Assembly: GCA_051453625.1 (NCBI GenBank)
Contig: JBOZIK010000001.1
Span: forward strand, 107,053,474-107,117,473
Length of the DNA: 64,000 nt
Direction: 5' to 3'
Origin: Welwitschia mirabilis
Lineage: Eukaryota; Gnetophyta; Gnetopsida; Welwitschiales
A program made the translations under genes and the position numbers. A model generated the notes under the pieces. That model searched no databases. It saw only the letters and a list, made by a program, of their open reading frames with translations, and was not told the origin of the DNA. Positions 11,690 through 22,040 of this stretch are shown here, piece after piece. Numbering within the stretch: the stretch's first letter is position 1; each line of letters begins with the position of its first letter.

Positions 11690-12250
11690 TTATAATTTGA
11701 CTGGGTCTATTGTGATTCCTTTACTAAAGATGATATGTCTTAGATAACTAATTTCTATATGAAAGAACTCACATTTGCTTAATTTTCCCTTGAATTTATG
11801 TTTAGACAAAACTTGTAGAACTTTCTTTAAGTGTGTAACATAATCTTTCTTATTTTTAGAATATATTAAAATATCATCAAAAAATACAATCATAAATTTA
11901 TCCAAATAACATCAGAAAATATGATTTATTAAACTCATAAAAGTAATTGGGGTTCTTATTAAATAGAAAGATAGTACTATAAACTCTCCATATCTTATTT
12001 TAAAAGAAGTCTTGTAGATGTCTTTATGCTTGATGCAGATCTAATGATAGTTAGATTTTAAATCAATATTAGAAAAGTACTTGGCTCCTTATAGTTGATC
12101 TAATAGATTGTTAATCCTTGATAATGTGTACCTATTCTTGAGGGTTACCTTGTTGAGTTATCTATAGTTAATGCAAAGCCACAAGATACCATCCTTCTTC
12201 TTAACAAATAGTACCGAAGCTCCTCATGGTTACACACTAGGGTGAATTTT
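11690..12250 (-). pseudogene. Ty3/gypsy reverse transcriptase remnant
   Basis: Minus-strand blocks in order: SVLFVKKKDG (about 12215), INYR-stop-LNKVTLKNRYTL, INNLLDQL-stop-GAKYFSNIDLKSNYH-stop-I, TSFKIRYGE, TPITFMSLINHIF. The catalytic block FMIVFFDDILIYS follows at about 11860-11900, where FFDD replaces the usual YxDD. Next come HLKKVLQVLSKHKF and LSKCEFF. The stops fall where relatives have Glu (RELN), Gln (DQLQG), Gln (YHQI) and Arg, consistent mainly with C-to-T decay. It is collinear with the RNase H and integrase remnants to its left. Confidence 0.9.
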
Positions 12251-12590
12251 CCCTTTTAACAATCACTATTCAATTTNNNNCTTTACTTCTCTTGGTTTTA
12301 CTATTAAGAAGTAATGAGATGTTCATTCTATTGGTTGTGCTCTAGAAATTAAGTTAATTGCATGCTGTACTTTCCTCTTGAATGGTAGCATTTTCAAGTC
12401 TTCAAAAACATCAGAGAATTCTTGTAGTTCTTTTGGTATATAGGGATCTTCGTTATGGTCTACCTATACCAGGGGAATGAGTACTTGTTTTTTAATAAAC
12501 TTTTACAATCTATTCGAGTTAGTTTAAAGATATTTTCTTACTTTTTCCCTTACCTTTAAAGATTTATTTTCTAAATAAAGTACATAGTCA
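12251..12590 (-). other. PR-RT linker of gypsy element
   Basis: Decayed sequence between protease and RT with a 4-N gap at 12277-12280. In plant gypsy elements this stretch encodes the poorly conserved connector ahead of RT; no clear domain is visible. Confidence 0.4.
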
Positions 12591-13030
12591 TAAGATCCTT
12601 TGACAAAAATTGATCCAAACATCATATCTAATTAAGAAAGGAATTCCTAGAATGGCATGATACTCCTCAATTTGGAAGACATAAAATTTATCTCTAAAGT
12701 GTAAATCGTAAATGATAAAAGTGATAAGAACAACAGTTTCATCTTGTATAAGATGACTACCCATTACAACTCTTATGGTTGATTCTTATTTTTTGAATGC
12801 AATGATATTTAATTTGTAAAATAATGTGGGTGAATTGAAACTGTGTGATGCACCACTATCAACTAGAAATGAAACAACAAAAGATGACACTTGACCATAT
12901 AATTCTAGGATGGAATATTAATTGATAATTACACCTATTCAGATGGTAGTATATACTCTTTTGAATGGCATGGATGAATTCTGAAAAGCTTGAGGCCAAC
13001 TGTGCTGAGAAAGATTTTATGGTCATGCTT
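12591..13030 (-). pseudogene. Ty3/gypsy retropepsin-like protease remnant
   Basis: The minus strand at 12837-12872 reads SFLVDSGASHSF, the D-S-G-A active-site motif of plant Ty3/gypsy proteases ('aLiDsGAtHsFI'). It lies between the gag zinc knuckle (right) and RT (left), the expected order. The rest is heavily decayed. The enzyme would process the Gag-Pol polyprotein. Confidence 0.75.
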
Positions 13031-13804
13031 TGAATGGACAATTCCTAGTAATGTGGTCTCTCTTGTTGTACTTCTACTAAGTGAGATTTGTTCTATATGA
13101 TTTTCTTATTAGTGGTGTATTTGAAGAAGGTTGTTTGGTTGTTCTGTCCATTAGTTCTCTTATCCTTAGAGATAATGTCTTGTCTTGTGATAAGCATCTT
13201 TTGTGAACTTGATCTTCAAAGTGTGTAAAACGCTTCTAAGTTTGTATGGTAACTTCCTAATAAAACTATTAATAAGCTACTTTTATATGAAATTCTTCTG
13301 GTACTACATGGGATGCTAGAATTTAGACCAATATTCATCCAATAAGCATTTGCCTAAGCATAGGCATTGAAACTCCACCATTTAGTCTTAAATGAAGTCT
13401 TTTAGAATAAATTTTCTTTGAGTTCTTCAATGAAGGTATCCCAGGGTATTTATTATGGATGTTTCTGTTGATATCTTTCTAGAGGTATATTTTAAAGTTC
13501 AAAGTAATTCTCTAATTGCCAGATCTGAGATATGGCTTTCTTGCTTGTTTTAGTATTGCCTTAATAGATCCTTAGGCATATCATCTTTGCAATTTCCTCT
13601 CCTTCACGTTGTTCAATATTGGGATGGTTAGCTCTATTTGTTAGGAAAGCTTAAAAGTTAGCCTTTATGTTTAATAACCTCATTTGAATGTTTTGAAGAT
13701 TAATAATAGTTGTGGGAGTGTGTTGTCTTAATGTAGATGGTGTCTCTTAAGATGCCTTGGGTTATGTTCTATCAGTCTGTCTTCCAAATGAGAGAGAACG
13801 CTAT
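13031..13804 (-). pseudogene. Ty3/gypsy gag remnant with zinc knuckle
   Basis: Near 13040-13080 the minus strand reads YNKRDHITRNCPF, the second half of a CCHC zinc knuckle (H-x4-C preserved, first cysteines degraded). Upstream, at about 13410-13450, WDTFIEELKENF resembles the 'W..F...F...F' block of the retrotransposon gag domain. Around 13540-13600 a basic segment is visible. The frame is broken by many stops. Continuation upstream is interrupted by the gap at 13874-13973. Confidence 0.65.
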
Positions 13805-14042
13805 TGATACTATTAGGTAATAGTTCATTTTGGAAGAGAATATGATTAATTTAGCCTTTCAATTCCTCTATTCNNNNNNNNNNNNNNNNNNNNNNNNNNN
13901 NNNNNNNNNNNNNNNNNNNNNNNNNNNNNNNNNNNNNNNNNNNNNNNNNNNNNNNNNNNNNNNNNNNNNNNNNTGATACTATTAGGTAATAGTTCATTTC
14001 GGAAGAGAATATGATTAATTTAGCCTTTCAATTCCTCTATTC
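13805..14042. repeat. duplicated flanks of a 100-N gap
   Basis: The 69 bp at 13805-13873 reappear at 13974-14042 with one mismatch, directly on both sides of a gap of exactly 100 N. The most economical reading is an unmerged overlap between two contigs, not a biological repeat. Confidence 0.85.
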
Positions 14043-14300
14043 ATCCATTTACCCTATGTTTCATGATGCACCAGTTGGCTTGACATCCTCCTAAACTTAT
14101 ATCCCTCTACCTTGTTTTGCAAGTACTTTTTGTTTATTTTTTCCCTTTCTTATGGTGGTGCAACCCTTTTTATAGTGTTCCTAATAATAGTTAGGAATCT
14201 ACAACCAATAGGTAATTAAGAAAATAGCTACAAATGTAGTTTTGAGCAGTTGTCATAATAGCCTTACTAATATGGATGTCAATTTCTAGAGGGGGTCTAT
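14043..14300 (-). promoter_or_regulatory. probable 5' LTR end with TATA box of gypsy element
   Basis: On the minus strand, CACTATAAAAAGGG (14164-14177) is a good TATA-box context. It lies about 100 bp upstream of a sequence reading GCCAACTGGTGCATCATG (about 14070), which could be the LTR end plus a decayed primer-binding site. This sits in the correct place to the right of gag. The right boundary of this LTR cannot be seen, and the other LTR is not in view. Confidence 0.45.
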
Positions 14301-14339
14301 GTATTGTTGGTCATCTAAGGATGGCATCGAAAACCCGAG

Positions 14340-14970
14340 GGCTATGTTGGACACTTGTGTATAATAAGTGCAATGTCGGATATCGAAGTGCAACATCAAG
14401 GATTTTAGAAGAATTCTGGATCATCTTAAGCAATGCTAGGGGTGATAATGCATCCAGGGCATGAGTTCAATGTTAGAAATCCAAGTGTGATGTTGGACCT
14501 CCAAGTGTGACATCAGACCATCAAGTGCGATGTTAAAGCTTTTTACGTAGGTGAATGAAATAGGTGATTTCCAAAAGACAACAATGGATTTTAGGCTTGA
14601 CGAGGGTAAGTGCGACGTTTGGTACCTAAGTATGACATTAAAGTTTCTTGGGCAAGCAAGTAAAATAGGTGATTTTTATGAAGCCATGGTAGAATTTGGG
14701 CCTGGTAGGAGTACGTGCGATGTCATAGCTATGAGAGACAAGTGTGACATTGGGTACCCAAGTGTGATGTTAGACACCGAAGTGCAACATTGGCCTTTAA
14801 GGGACTTCAGAGTGTAACACTGAATTTGGTGAGATCAAGTGCAACATTGGCCTTTTGAGTGTGGAGTCGGCCTTCAAAGTGTGGCATCAGCCTTTTGGAA
14901 GTGTGACATCAAGTTCGATGAAGTGTAACATTGACCTTTGAAGTGTGACATCAGCCTTCAAAGAGTACAA
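14340..14970. repeat. CpG-decayed minisatellite, core AAGTGCGACGTCGG
   Basis: About 18 copies of a 14-bp core recur at 20-45 bp spacing: for example AAGTGTGATGTTGG, AAGTGTGACATCAG, AAGTGCAACATTGG and AAGTGCGACGTTTGG. The variants are all explained by CpG to TpG or CpA changes at three CpG positions of one ancestral core. The array probably forms part of an LTR upstream (U3) region, since TATA boxes lie on both sides (14168 minus, 15094 plus). Confidence 0.75.
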
Positions 14971-15092
14971 TATCTAATTGGAATTATAGACCTCGATTTT
15001 TTTTATAGTTAACTAGAGTTAATTATACTTAACTAAGGTTTAGTTAACTACAGTTAACTATTAATCTAGGGTTAAGTCATCCCTAATCCACC

Positions 15093-15103
15093 ACTATAAA
15101 TAG
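15093..15103 (+). promoter_or_regulatory. TATA box of plus-strand element
   Basis: CTATAAATAG in a clean context, followed by a transcribed-looking pyrimidine-rich stretch. The broken reading frame at 15537 starts about 440 bp downstream, so this is a plausible promoter of that element. Confidence 0.5.
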
Positions 15104-15536
15104 CCCTATGGTTGTCTCATTTTTACCTCATTTGTCATGTAACTCCATAGTCAAATTGGTAGCTTTTTTTTTCTTATTCTTCTGCTTATTCTTTTTCTTG
15201 ACTTTTTTTTTAATTTTCTTTTTTTTAATTCAATGTTTTTCCTCTCTCTTTCTTGTATTTTATGTAGACCCTTCCATAACCTGCCTTTGCTTATAAATAT
15301 AAGTTATTCTCTAATGTTCATAAATGAAGTTCTTCTCTAGTCAAGGTATGAATTTAAGACTTTACTCATTATTTCTTGTAATTATACCAATGTTAGGTTT
15401 GCAGAATTGGAAATATAGTAATGAACTTTGGAATCAGGATTCTCCTGGATCTTTTCATTTAATCTCTTAGATCTCTGTGGCCTTCCATCCTTTTGTTTTC
15501 ATCATCCCATCATTCTTTTTATACTTGATTTAGTTC

Positions 15537-17279
15537 ATGGCTAATCCTTTAGATGTATTTTTATGCATGTGGGAGGTGGGTACTCACTACTATGGGATCT
15601 CTATTGCCAACTTTACAACTCTGTATTTTGTTACTTATGGGAAAATGATTGCTAGTAGGGCCTTTCTTCATAATTGAGTGAGTAAGATTTTGACTTACAT
15701 AATTTACTTATTTCCCTTTTTAGTTAGTGGAATTTATTTAGAGTGGGCTTTAATTGTCTATTCCTTCACTCTTTCCTATTTGACTGGCTTGAAGAGGAAT
15801 GGAGATAGAGGAAAATGTTTTTGTGGGTACATTTCATNNNNNNNNNNNNNNNNNNNNNNNNNNNNNNNNNNNNNNNNNNNNNNNNNNNNNNNNNNNNNNN
15901 NNNNNNNNNNNNNNNNNNNNNNNNNNNNNNNNNNNNNNNNNNNNNNNNNNNNNNNNNNNNNNNNNNNNNNNNNNNNNNNNNNNNNNNNNNNNNNNNNNNN
16001 NNNNNNNNNNNNNNNNNNNNNNNNNNNNNNNNNNNNNNNNNNNNNNNNNNNNNNNNNNNNNNNNNNNNNNNNNNNNNNNNNNNNNNNNNNNNNNNNNNNN
16101 NNNNNNNNNNNNNNNNNNNNNNNNNNNNNNNNNNNNNNNNNNNNNNNNNNNNNNNNNNNNNNNNNNNNNNNNNNNNNNNNNNNNNNNNNNNNNNNNNNNN
16201 NNNNNNNNNNNNNNNNNNNNNNNNNNNNNNNNNNNNNNNNNNNNNNNNNNNNNNNNNNNNNNNNNNNNNNNNNNNNNNNNNNNNNNNNNNNNNNNNNNNN
16301 NNNNNNNNNNNNNNNNNNNNNNNNNNNNNNNNNNNNNNNNNNNNNNNNNNNNNNNNNNNNNNNNNNNNNNNNNNNNNNNNNNNNNNNNNNNNNNNNNNNN
16401 NNNNNNNNNNNNNNNNNAAAGCCTCCTCATCATTTGCCTATAGCTCCACAGTCCATTGTAAATAAACAAGATAAAGTATCTAACTACATCGATTAGATCT
16501 TATCAGTGGTGGAGATCTTATACCCTAAGATTAAAGAGTTTATGAATTAGTTAGGGAAATACCAATCCATTTATAGCCTCTTGCATACATAGGTTATGCA
16601 TCCATCTCACTTAAATGATGTCTACATCCATTGTCAATCTAAGGTAGTGGATGTACCATGAGACTTTGAGTACAATCGTTCTGTCCATTTTACTTCTCAT
16701 TGTTCTTCGCAACGTAAATGACCTGTCCCACTCTGAGACTTCTACAACATGATTGATATGATGGAGTTCTTCTATTACACGGCTCATAATGGAGTTGAGG
16801 AGCAGCAGTCCATGAGTGATTTCCTTTGGAGGCTAGAGATACAAGTGGAGAACTTGCACTAGACAGAGAAGAAATCATAGGCAGAGGCTTGTTGTATGAT
16901 TGCATTGGAAGAAAGGTAGGTTGCCTTTTCTGCTTAGATGGGAAAGAATGAAAGGATGATTTAGGCCTATGTAAATAGTTTAGCCATTACCATTGATGAC
17001 ATCAATGTATTATACCATGGCTGGGAGCTTTCGAAGAAGCATCTTTTAGGGGCTTTAGCTACTTATACTAAGCTTTATATGAATCTCTATAAGTAACCAT
17101 ATCCTATTACTGGGGCAGATTCTGTAGCAGGTCCTTCTTCAGTTACGTTTAGTATTATGGTGATTCCTACACAACCTACTAGGATGGAAGTTATTCCAGG
17201 TAACATAGAGCCTCTTATCCGAGGTGTGAAGGGTTACAACCTTATTCCCTTCTCCATGAAGGATATCCTTCCTTCTTAA
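15537..17279 (+). pseudogene. long broken reading frame of unknown family
   Basis: It starts at ATG 15537 (MANPLDVFLCMWEVGTHYYG). The frame stays open up to the 580-N gap (15838-16417) except for one TGA at about 15675, in a context suggesting Trp. It contains a hydrophobic stretch (YIIYLFPFLVSGIYLEWALIV). After the gap the frame continues with several stops and probable shifts. One stretch (about 16745-17100) reads as an amphipathic helical protein: FYYTAHNGVEEQQSMSDFLW, WRLEIQVENLH, ACCMIALEER, VAFSA, NERMI, LAITIDDINVLYHGWELSKKH. Most stops there are TAG where Gln would fit. It ends at TAA 17277-17279 after a Pro/Ser/Thr-rich tail. The setting (TATA box and leader upstream) suggests the gag-like protein of a retroelement, but no known domain is recognised. 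Confidence 0.5.
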
Positions 17280-19080
17280 TAGTGATTTCGTTTTATTTGT
17301 TAAGGTGTCATGACGCTATTTTTATTGGCCACCTTATTTGCTTTGATTATCATATTCCTATTTTTGATGTAATGTTTTGCCTTTAGCTTGTTTTATTTAT
17401 AAAACTGAGTTTATTTCTTGTTTTCCTTAAGTAGTAGTTTACTACTTGTTGTTTACTCTGACATCAAATGTAATATTTCATTTTACTAATTCCAAATTAC
17501 TTTGCATAAAGTGAAACATTTAAAATAATATGCCAAGATTCATAGGAATAACAAGGAATAATTTAAAGAGAATAAGATTTTTATTATTGATAGCAGTAGA
17601 TTACATTCCTCATCATTAGCAAACAACCTTGAACTAGTGGTTATAGGTAAAGACATGGACTATGACCTTAGTCCCCCTCCTAGGATCTTTGGGGATCAGC
17701 TAATGTTGTTGTCAGTTATATCCATCTAGTTTATTCCCCTCAACCTAATGCCATAGGCTTATATTACATAATGAAGGGACATATCTTTCCAAATTTGGGT
17801 CACACCCATTCACATCTCTGTTAACTACACTCAATAAGTGCTTAACAAACTTAATTACATAGTACTTGAATTTGGAATATTACAATTAGCATATCTTCAT
17901 AAGAGGTTGGATAAAGACCACATAATTGATTTGCAAAGAACTTCTAAGAACATAGTTAAATATACTTATTTATAAGTTTGACCATTCAATTTCATAAGCC
18001 AAAATATCTCAATAACCTCCTTGCATCGTCCAAAACTATAAGGTCAAATATTACAACATAACAATCTCTCAGTTCATATTATGATACTCAGCTCTAAAGA
18101 TGTTATATAAAAATTTGTTAAGCCTCAACTCATAAATTGTAGATTTCTTCCACTCTACACTCCTTTGTTGTGTACTTCTTTCAATGCCTCTTTAACACTT
18201 CTATATGTATAATCTAGTTGAATTTTCACTTCATTGGTTAATATGTATTATCTTGAAGCCTAATAAGTTAAGGTCAAAATGTGTGAATTAAGGTTAAGGT
18301 TATGCAAACATAGATCAAATATACAAGAGCTTGAGATCAACTTAAAGTGAGCACTAAATATTTGTTATGGATCGAATCCAACTTCAATAACATGATGCCT
18401 ACTAAGTATGACCTAATCAAATAATTAGATTGTTTGTATGCTCATAAATGTTTATGGTTGTATGTATAGTTAAAGATTATTTAATGCATGTGGTTATGAT
18501 AAAGAAACTCCCTTTTTCCATGACATACATAATGTTTGGATTACCTTATTCCAAAATCTAATATCATAATTTAGTAATCCTAAGTAGTTGATTGTTTTTT
18601 AATTTCAACTTTCAATCATTTCCTTTAAACCTAGTTATTTGTTTAACCTATGTTGATCCTAAATTAAGTATCCTATGACTTTAACGTTAAGTAATGAAAT
18701 CAATAAAATGCACAATTCTTGTTCATGGTGATGCTAATGCTAGTAGTATTTCATCTCCACTTTGTTTCCAAGACCTTCTTGTTAAAGATCATACTTCATA
18801 AAGACTAATAATTGATAAAAGGCTTCATATAAATTTCACTAAAATTCCTTAGATAAGACAAGATTAAATGTAAACAGTAGCATGGACATAACTCAAATTA
18901 ATACATCTCCTTAGATATTAAACAAATTCATTAAAATGCCATTCAGATGTGGGGTTGTACTTTGGTGGAGCATTGATCTCATGCTTCATATGGTGATCAA
19001 ACATTGACTCATCTAGACCTTAACCAATTAAGACAATCTTAATTAGAAAGAGAAAATAAAGGCACCATTTCAAAATCTGA
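17280..19080. other. no recognisable gene
   Basis: AT-rich sequence without a sustained reading frame, LTR end, RNA gene or tandem repeat that I can support. The first 150 bp probably belong to the 3' end of the element at its left. Confidence 0.4.
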
Positions 19081-19539
19081 TACGTTGTGGTGGCATACCT
19101 AAGCACATAAGTACGTTAAAGTTCTTTAAAAGTGGAACAATGTTTCAAATTAAAAGCCACCAGCTCTCACTTGACAACTAGGAATAGCATGCAGTTTGTT
19201 CATTTCCTTTGATTTTAAAGGCTACATGTTTTAATTATAGTCATCTCTACCTTAGATTATTTAGGTTTTCCTTCTTAAAGAAAAATGAAAGCCATAGCAA
19301 AAGAAACTATAACCTTATGTACCTTGGTATTACTCAATATCTTTTTTGAAATCTTTAATTCCAATCACCAATGGTCTATTTCCTTTTTCAATTCATGAGC
19401 CACTACCCCATGCTTATCAATTTCCTGTAGCCACTTGCCACCACGTCTTGCAAAGTTTCTTGAATGAAACTTACGGTAGTAGCAATGTGGACCACTGATC
19501 TTATATCATCCGCATTTTTGACAGTGTTGTTGGCTACTT
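19081..19539 (-). other. coding-like minus-strand remnant, unassigned
   Basis: Two minus-strand stretches look protein-like. ADDIRSVVHIATTVSFIQE is open for about 50 codons (19440-19560). The second, GKWLQEIDKHGVVAHELKKE, lies in another frame at 19395-19455. I do not recognise the family. They lie immediately past the 3' end of the RPL21 pseudogene and may be pieces of a gene into which it was inserted. Confidence 0.3.
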
Positions 19540-19935
19540 TACCTAATCCTACCCACAAAATGCATTGAAGTTTGTTCAAGGGAAAGAAAATTTATCTTAT
19601 CTTTTGCTCTGCAATAAGAAAACGCTTATTGGGTTCACGAATTCCGTAGATAGATGACATCATTTTTCAAAGCGTGTGATTGTCCAATTTCTTTACAAGT
19701 GTTGACTTAGGTCATATTAACTACGTACAACTCTACTGCTTGTTGATCTCTAGCTAATGGCACACTTGATAACATTCTAGACAACTCCAAAACTTATGAG
19801 GCATACCCTTGTGAATAGCACTGTTAACCTTAATGTCAACATACTAATTGGTTATGAAAGTCCATAGGTAAGTACTAATTAAAGGATATCCCCTCTTCCT
19901 AAAGTGTTTTAAGAACATATCCTTCAACATAATTG
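19540..19935 (-). pseudogene. RPL21: 60S ribosomal protein L21 (eL21) pseudogene
   Basis: The minus-strand translation from 19930 reads KDMFLKHFRKRGYPLISTYL, then an in-frame stop, then YVDIKVNSAIHKGMPHKF. This matches residues about 12-55 of plant eL21 ('[22 protein letters not shown]...YVDVKVNGAIHKGMPHKF'). After a short deletion and frameshift comes V-stop-NVIKCAI, matching 'GRVWNVTKRAI' with Trp changed to stop. EINKQ follows at 19737-19754. Weaker similarity continues (CKE near 19690, KND near 19655) to about 19540. Plant RPL21 genes have introns and none is seen, so this is probably a processed pseudogene. The functional protein is a structural part of the cytosolic large ribosomal subunit. 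Confidence 0.75.
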
Positions 19936-20150
19936 GTGTTCTACTAGCATCTTGCTTTGGAGTAACTTTTAGTTAATGGATATTTATGCTTAATATTCCT
20001 TTGTTTTGCTTCACCATTTTTGCATTCTCTATGATCAACAAAGGTGCTTGCGAGATGCTTCCAATGAGGTCGTAAAGTTTAGAGAATTTTTGCATTAGTT
20101 GCAGAAATGCGTTAACATGAACTCCCTTTTTTCCATTTTACAAGAAAATG
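19936..20150 (-). other. coding-like minus-strand remnant upstream of RPL21 pseudogene
   Basis: The minus strand is open for about 50 codons: VNAFLQLMQKFSKLYDLIGS, then ISQAPLLIIENAKMVKQNKG. It continues nearly in frame into the L21 pseudogene, with one stop. The family is not recognised. It could be the host sequence of the L21 insertion, or chance. Confidence 0.3.
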
Positions 20151-20398
20151 CAAATGTAAATGAAAATCCAAACTCCACACTTTCACTGGAATGAGCTTGA
20201 TAGAGACTCACGAAACTCTTCGGAAGAAAATGAAGATGATTCTACTCTTGAAAGTAATAAGAGTGCGACGACAAAAATCTTTTTAGGCCCATGGAGTCAT
20301 GCCGCCCACAGAGTCAGGCCACCCACAAAGTCAAGACCAGAAGGTACGAATTGACACAAAGAGATAGAACGATGCTGAGTTAGGGGGGCAAGAGGGAG

Positions 20399-20454
20399 CT
20401 ATTGAGATAATTATGGGATAATTATGTGTAAATATGTCATAATTATCTCAATAG
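20399..20454. repeat. 17-bp perfect inverted repeat
   Basis: CTATTGAGATAATTATG (20399-20415) is exactly reversed and complemented by CATAATTATCTCAATAG (20438-20454), with a 22-base spacer. It could be a small hairpin or a MITE remnant. No adjacent gene end gives it a terminator role. Confidence 0.75.
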
Positions 20455-21310
20455 AAACACAAATAGTTGTGTATGTACCCGTGGAGATCCAAACCTACAC
20501 ATGAATCTCACCGTCGTAATGACACTGAATGATTCAAGCTAAATAAAGCTGATTACTTGACAAAGCCAAAAATATTGCATGTCCTCTTCCACAAATGGAC
20601 GAAGAGCTTCTTTCTCCTCCTCTCTTCTGACAAAAAAATATTATTCAAACAAATAAAATGTCTTAAACTTGGTGGATGTCTTGCCACTGGCATTGACAAC
20701 GGAATGTAGTGCCGAAAATGCAATGGACGGACACTTTAGATAATAATCCTGATGCGGGAATTGAGTACCTTAATTCTTTTTTTTAACCACTCTAAAACTG
20801 GTGGAGGCGTTTCTATTCTTTTTTTTTTTTTCCTTCCTTTTTTTGTTGTGAACAGAGAAGAGCATGCTTGTGTTGAGTTACTACGCGTTTCGGAGATACA
20901 TTGCAAATGTTAGAAAACGTTAGATGGCAATTTTGGGTCGTTCACCTAGCGTTTTTGTGCGTTGAGGGAAAAGAAAAGACGCACGGTTTTATAACACGGA
21001 TTATTAAGGGAACTCATAAGCTGAAGGAGAAGGCACTGTTCAAACTGGGAAAGGCGATTTCAGTGAACGAGAGAAGGCATGCAAGATAATTCTTGGAAGA
21101 AAACATTGAGGCCGAGCATGAGCCCGAGCTTGCGCCCATCATCACCTCCAATGATTTCCAAGGCATTCTGAGAATGCTCTCATTCCACTCAGTTTCCATG
21201 TCAGCATCGATTTGCTCAATACTCAAAAGGCTGTAATAGAGCAGGCTGTGAGAGTAGGGAGTTAAAGGATTGGGTAATAATTGAATTTAAAGTGAGAATT
21301 CAGAAATCAT
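20455..21310. other. upstream DNA of the PADRE fragment, no firm gene
   Basis: The composition is closer to that of genes than the surroundings. Short open frames exist on both strands (20901-21089 plus; 21014-21226 minus), but they overlap each other and match nothing I recognise. The last 80 bp before 21311 could be the 5' untranslated region of the PADRE fragment. T-rich tracts lie at 20776-20790 and 20820-20845. Confidence 0.3.
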
Positions 21311-21556
21311 ATGGGCAATACACTGTGGTTTTATGTAGCATGTATGCTTCCTTGCGGAGCTCTGAAGGTGGCAAGGATAGTGCATGCAAATGCTCATATG
21401 AAAGAACCAAGCAAGAAAGTAAAGGCAGAAGAAGTGATAAAGCCAAATCCCAAGCTTGTTCTTAGAAAATCAAGCTGTCAAGGGATTATTCATAGGATTG
21501 TGGTGCTGCCTCATTTAGAGGGGTTTGTTTTAGAGGGTGGTTTTCTGGAAGCATGA
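21311..21556 (+). pseudogene. PADRE (DUF4228) domain protein, N-terminal fragment
   Basis: The 81-codon frame begins MGNTLWFYVACMLPCGALKV and continues ARIVHANAHMKE, then KVKAEEVIKPNPKLVLRKSS. This is the N-terminal half of plant PADRE proteins, which start MGN and carry 'CGALDV.RIVH.NGH.EE......A.E.....P.HVL.KPSSQG...RI...P...ELKRG.IYFL'. The match runs to HRIVVLP (about residue 67). The expected 'ELKRG-IYFLIP' block is then lost to a frameshift or replacement, and a stop follows at 21554. A further open stretch, DMNHAIRHLLLEMGVFNDVN (from about 21576), is not part of the domain as I know it. PADRE genes are stress-responsive and of poorly known biochemistry. It is probably a pseudogene, though an assembly error at the frameshift is possible. 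Confidence 0.7.
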
Positions 21557-22040
21557 TGTAGTAGAAAAAGATTCATGACATGAACCATGCCATCAGACAC
21601 TTGTTGCTTGAAATGGGAGTGTTCAATGATGTTAACATTTATCATCACGCACAGCTTTCAGGCTCGGGTGGAAGATGCTTCCTTTTTAACTCAGAGAAAA
21701 TGGCTTTGACAGCAGCGTATAACAGAGGCAGATAGCACATGATTTTTGATGTCATTGTAAAAACAAAGGCGAGCAAGTTTTAATTTCTTTTCTTCTTTCC
21801 TTGCATTTCCCGACAAAAGAAAAATTCTGTTTTCCATCTCGCAGGGTTGCAGACATGATGGAGTGGTATATGCGTTCTTGTGAAACAGAAAATAGATTCG
21901 TTACTAAATGTAAAATGGAGAAAACGGCCCTAGTGGCCCAAGGCCTAGGCCTAGACTGATAAAGCGTACAATGGTGATATTATAGGGCCAACATACAGGC
22001 TTACCATTGAAACATAAAATCTACAATTAAAATAATAAAG
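21557..22040. other. no recognisable gene before large gap
   Basis: Moderate-GC sequence between the PADRE fragment and an 891-N gap (22041-22931). A palindromic GGCCTAGGCC lies at about 21941. There is no supported coding region; reading frames that span the gap are artefacts of the Ns. Confidence 0.4.

Noticed and set aside
15678-16496. Long open frames across 15678-16496 on both strands
   Set aside because: Most of their length is the 580-N gap; only the flanking codons are real, and those belong to the frame starting at 15537.
19600-19790. Alternative minus-strand frame reading ELSRMLSSVPLARDQQ...
   Set aside because: It overlaps the RPL21 match in another frame; the base-level match to RPL21 (NVIKCAI, EINKQ) is stronger.
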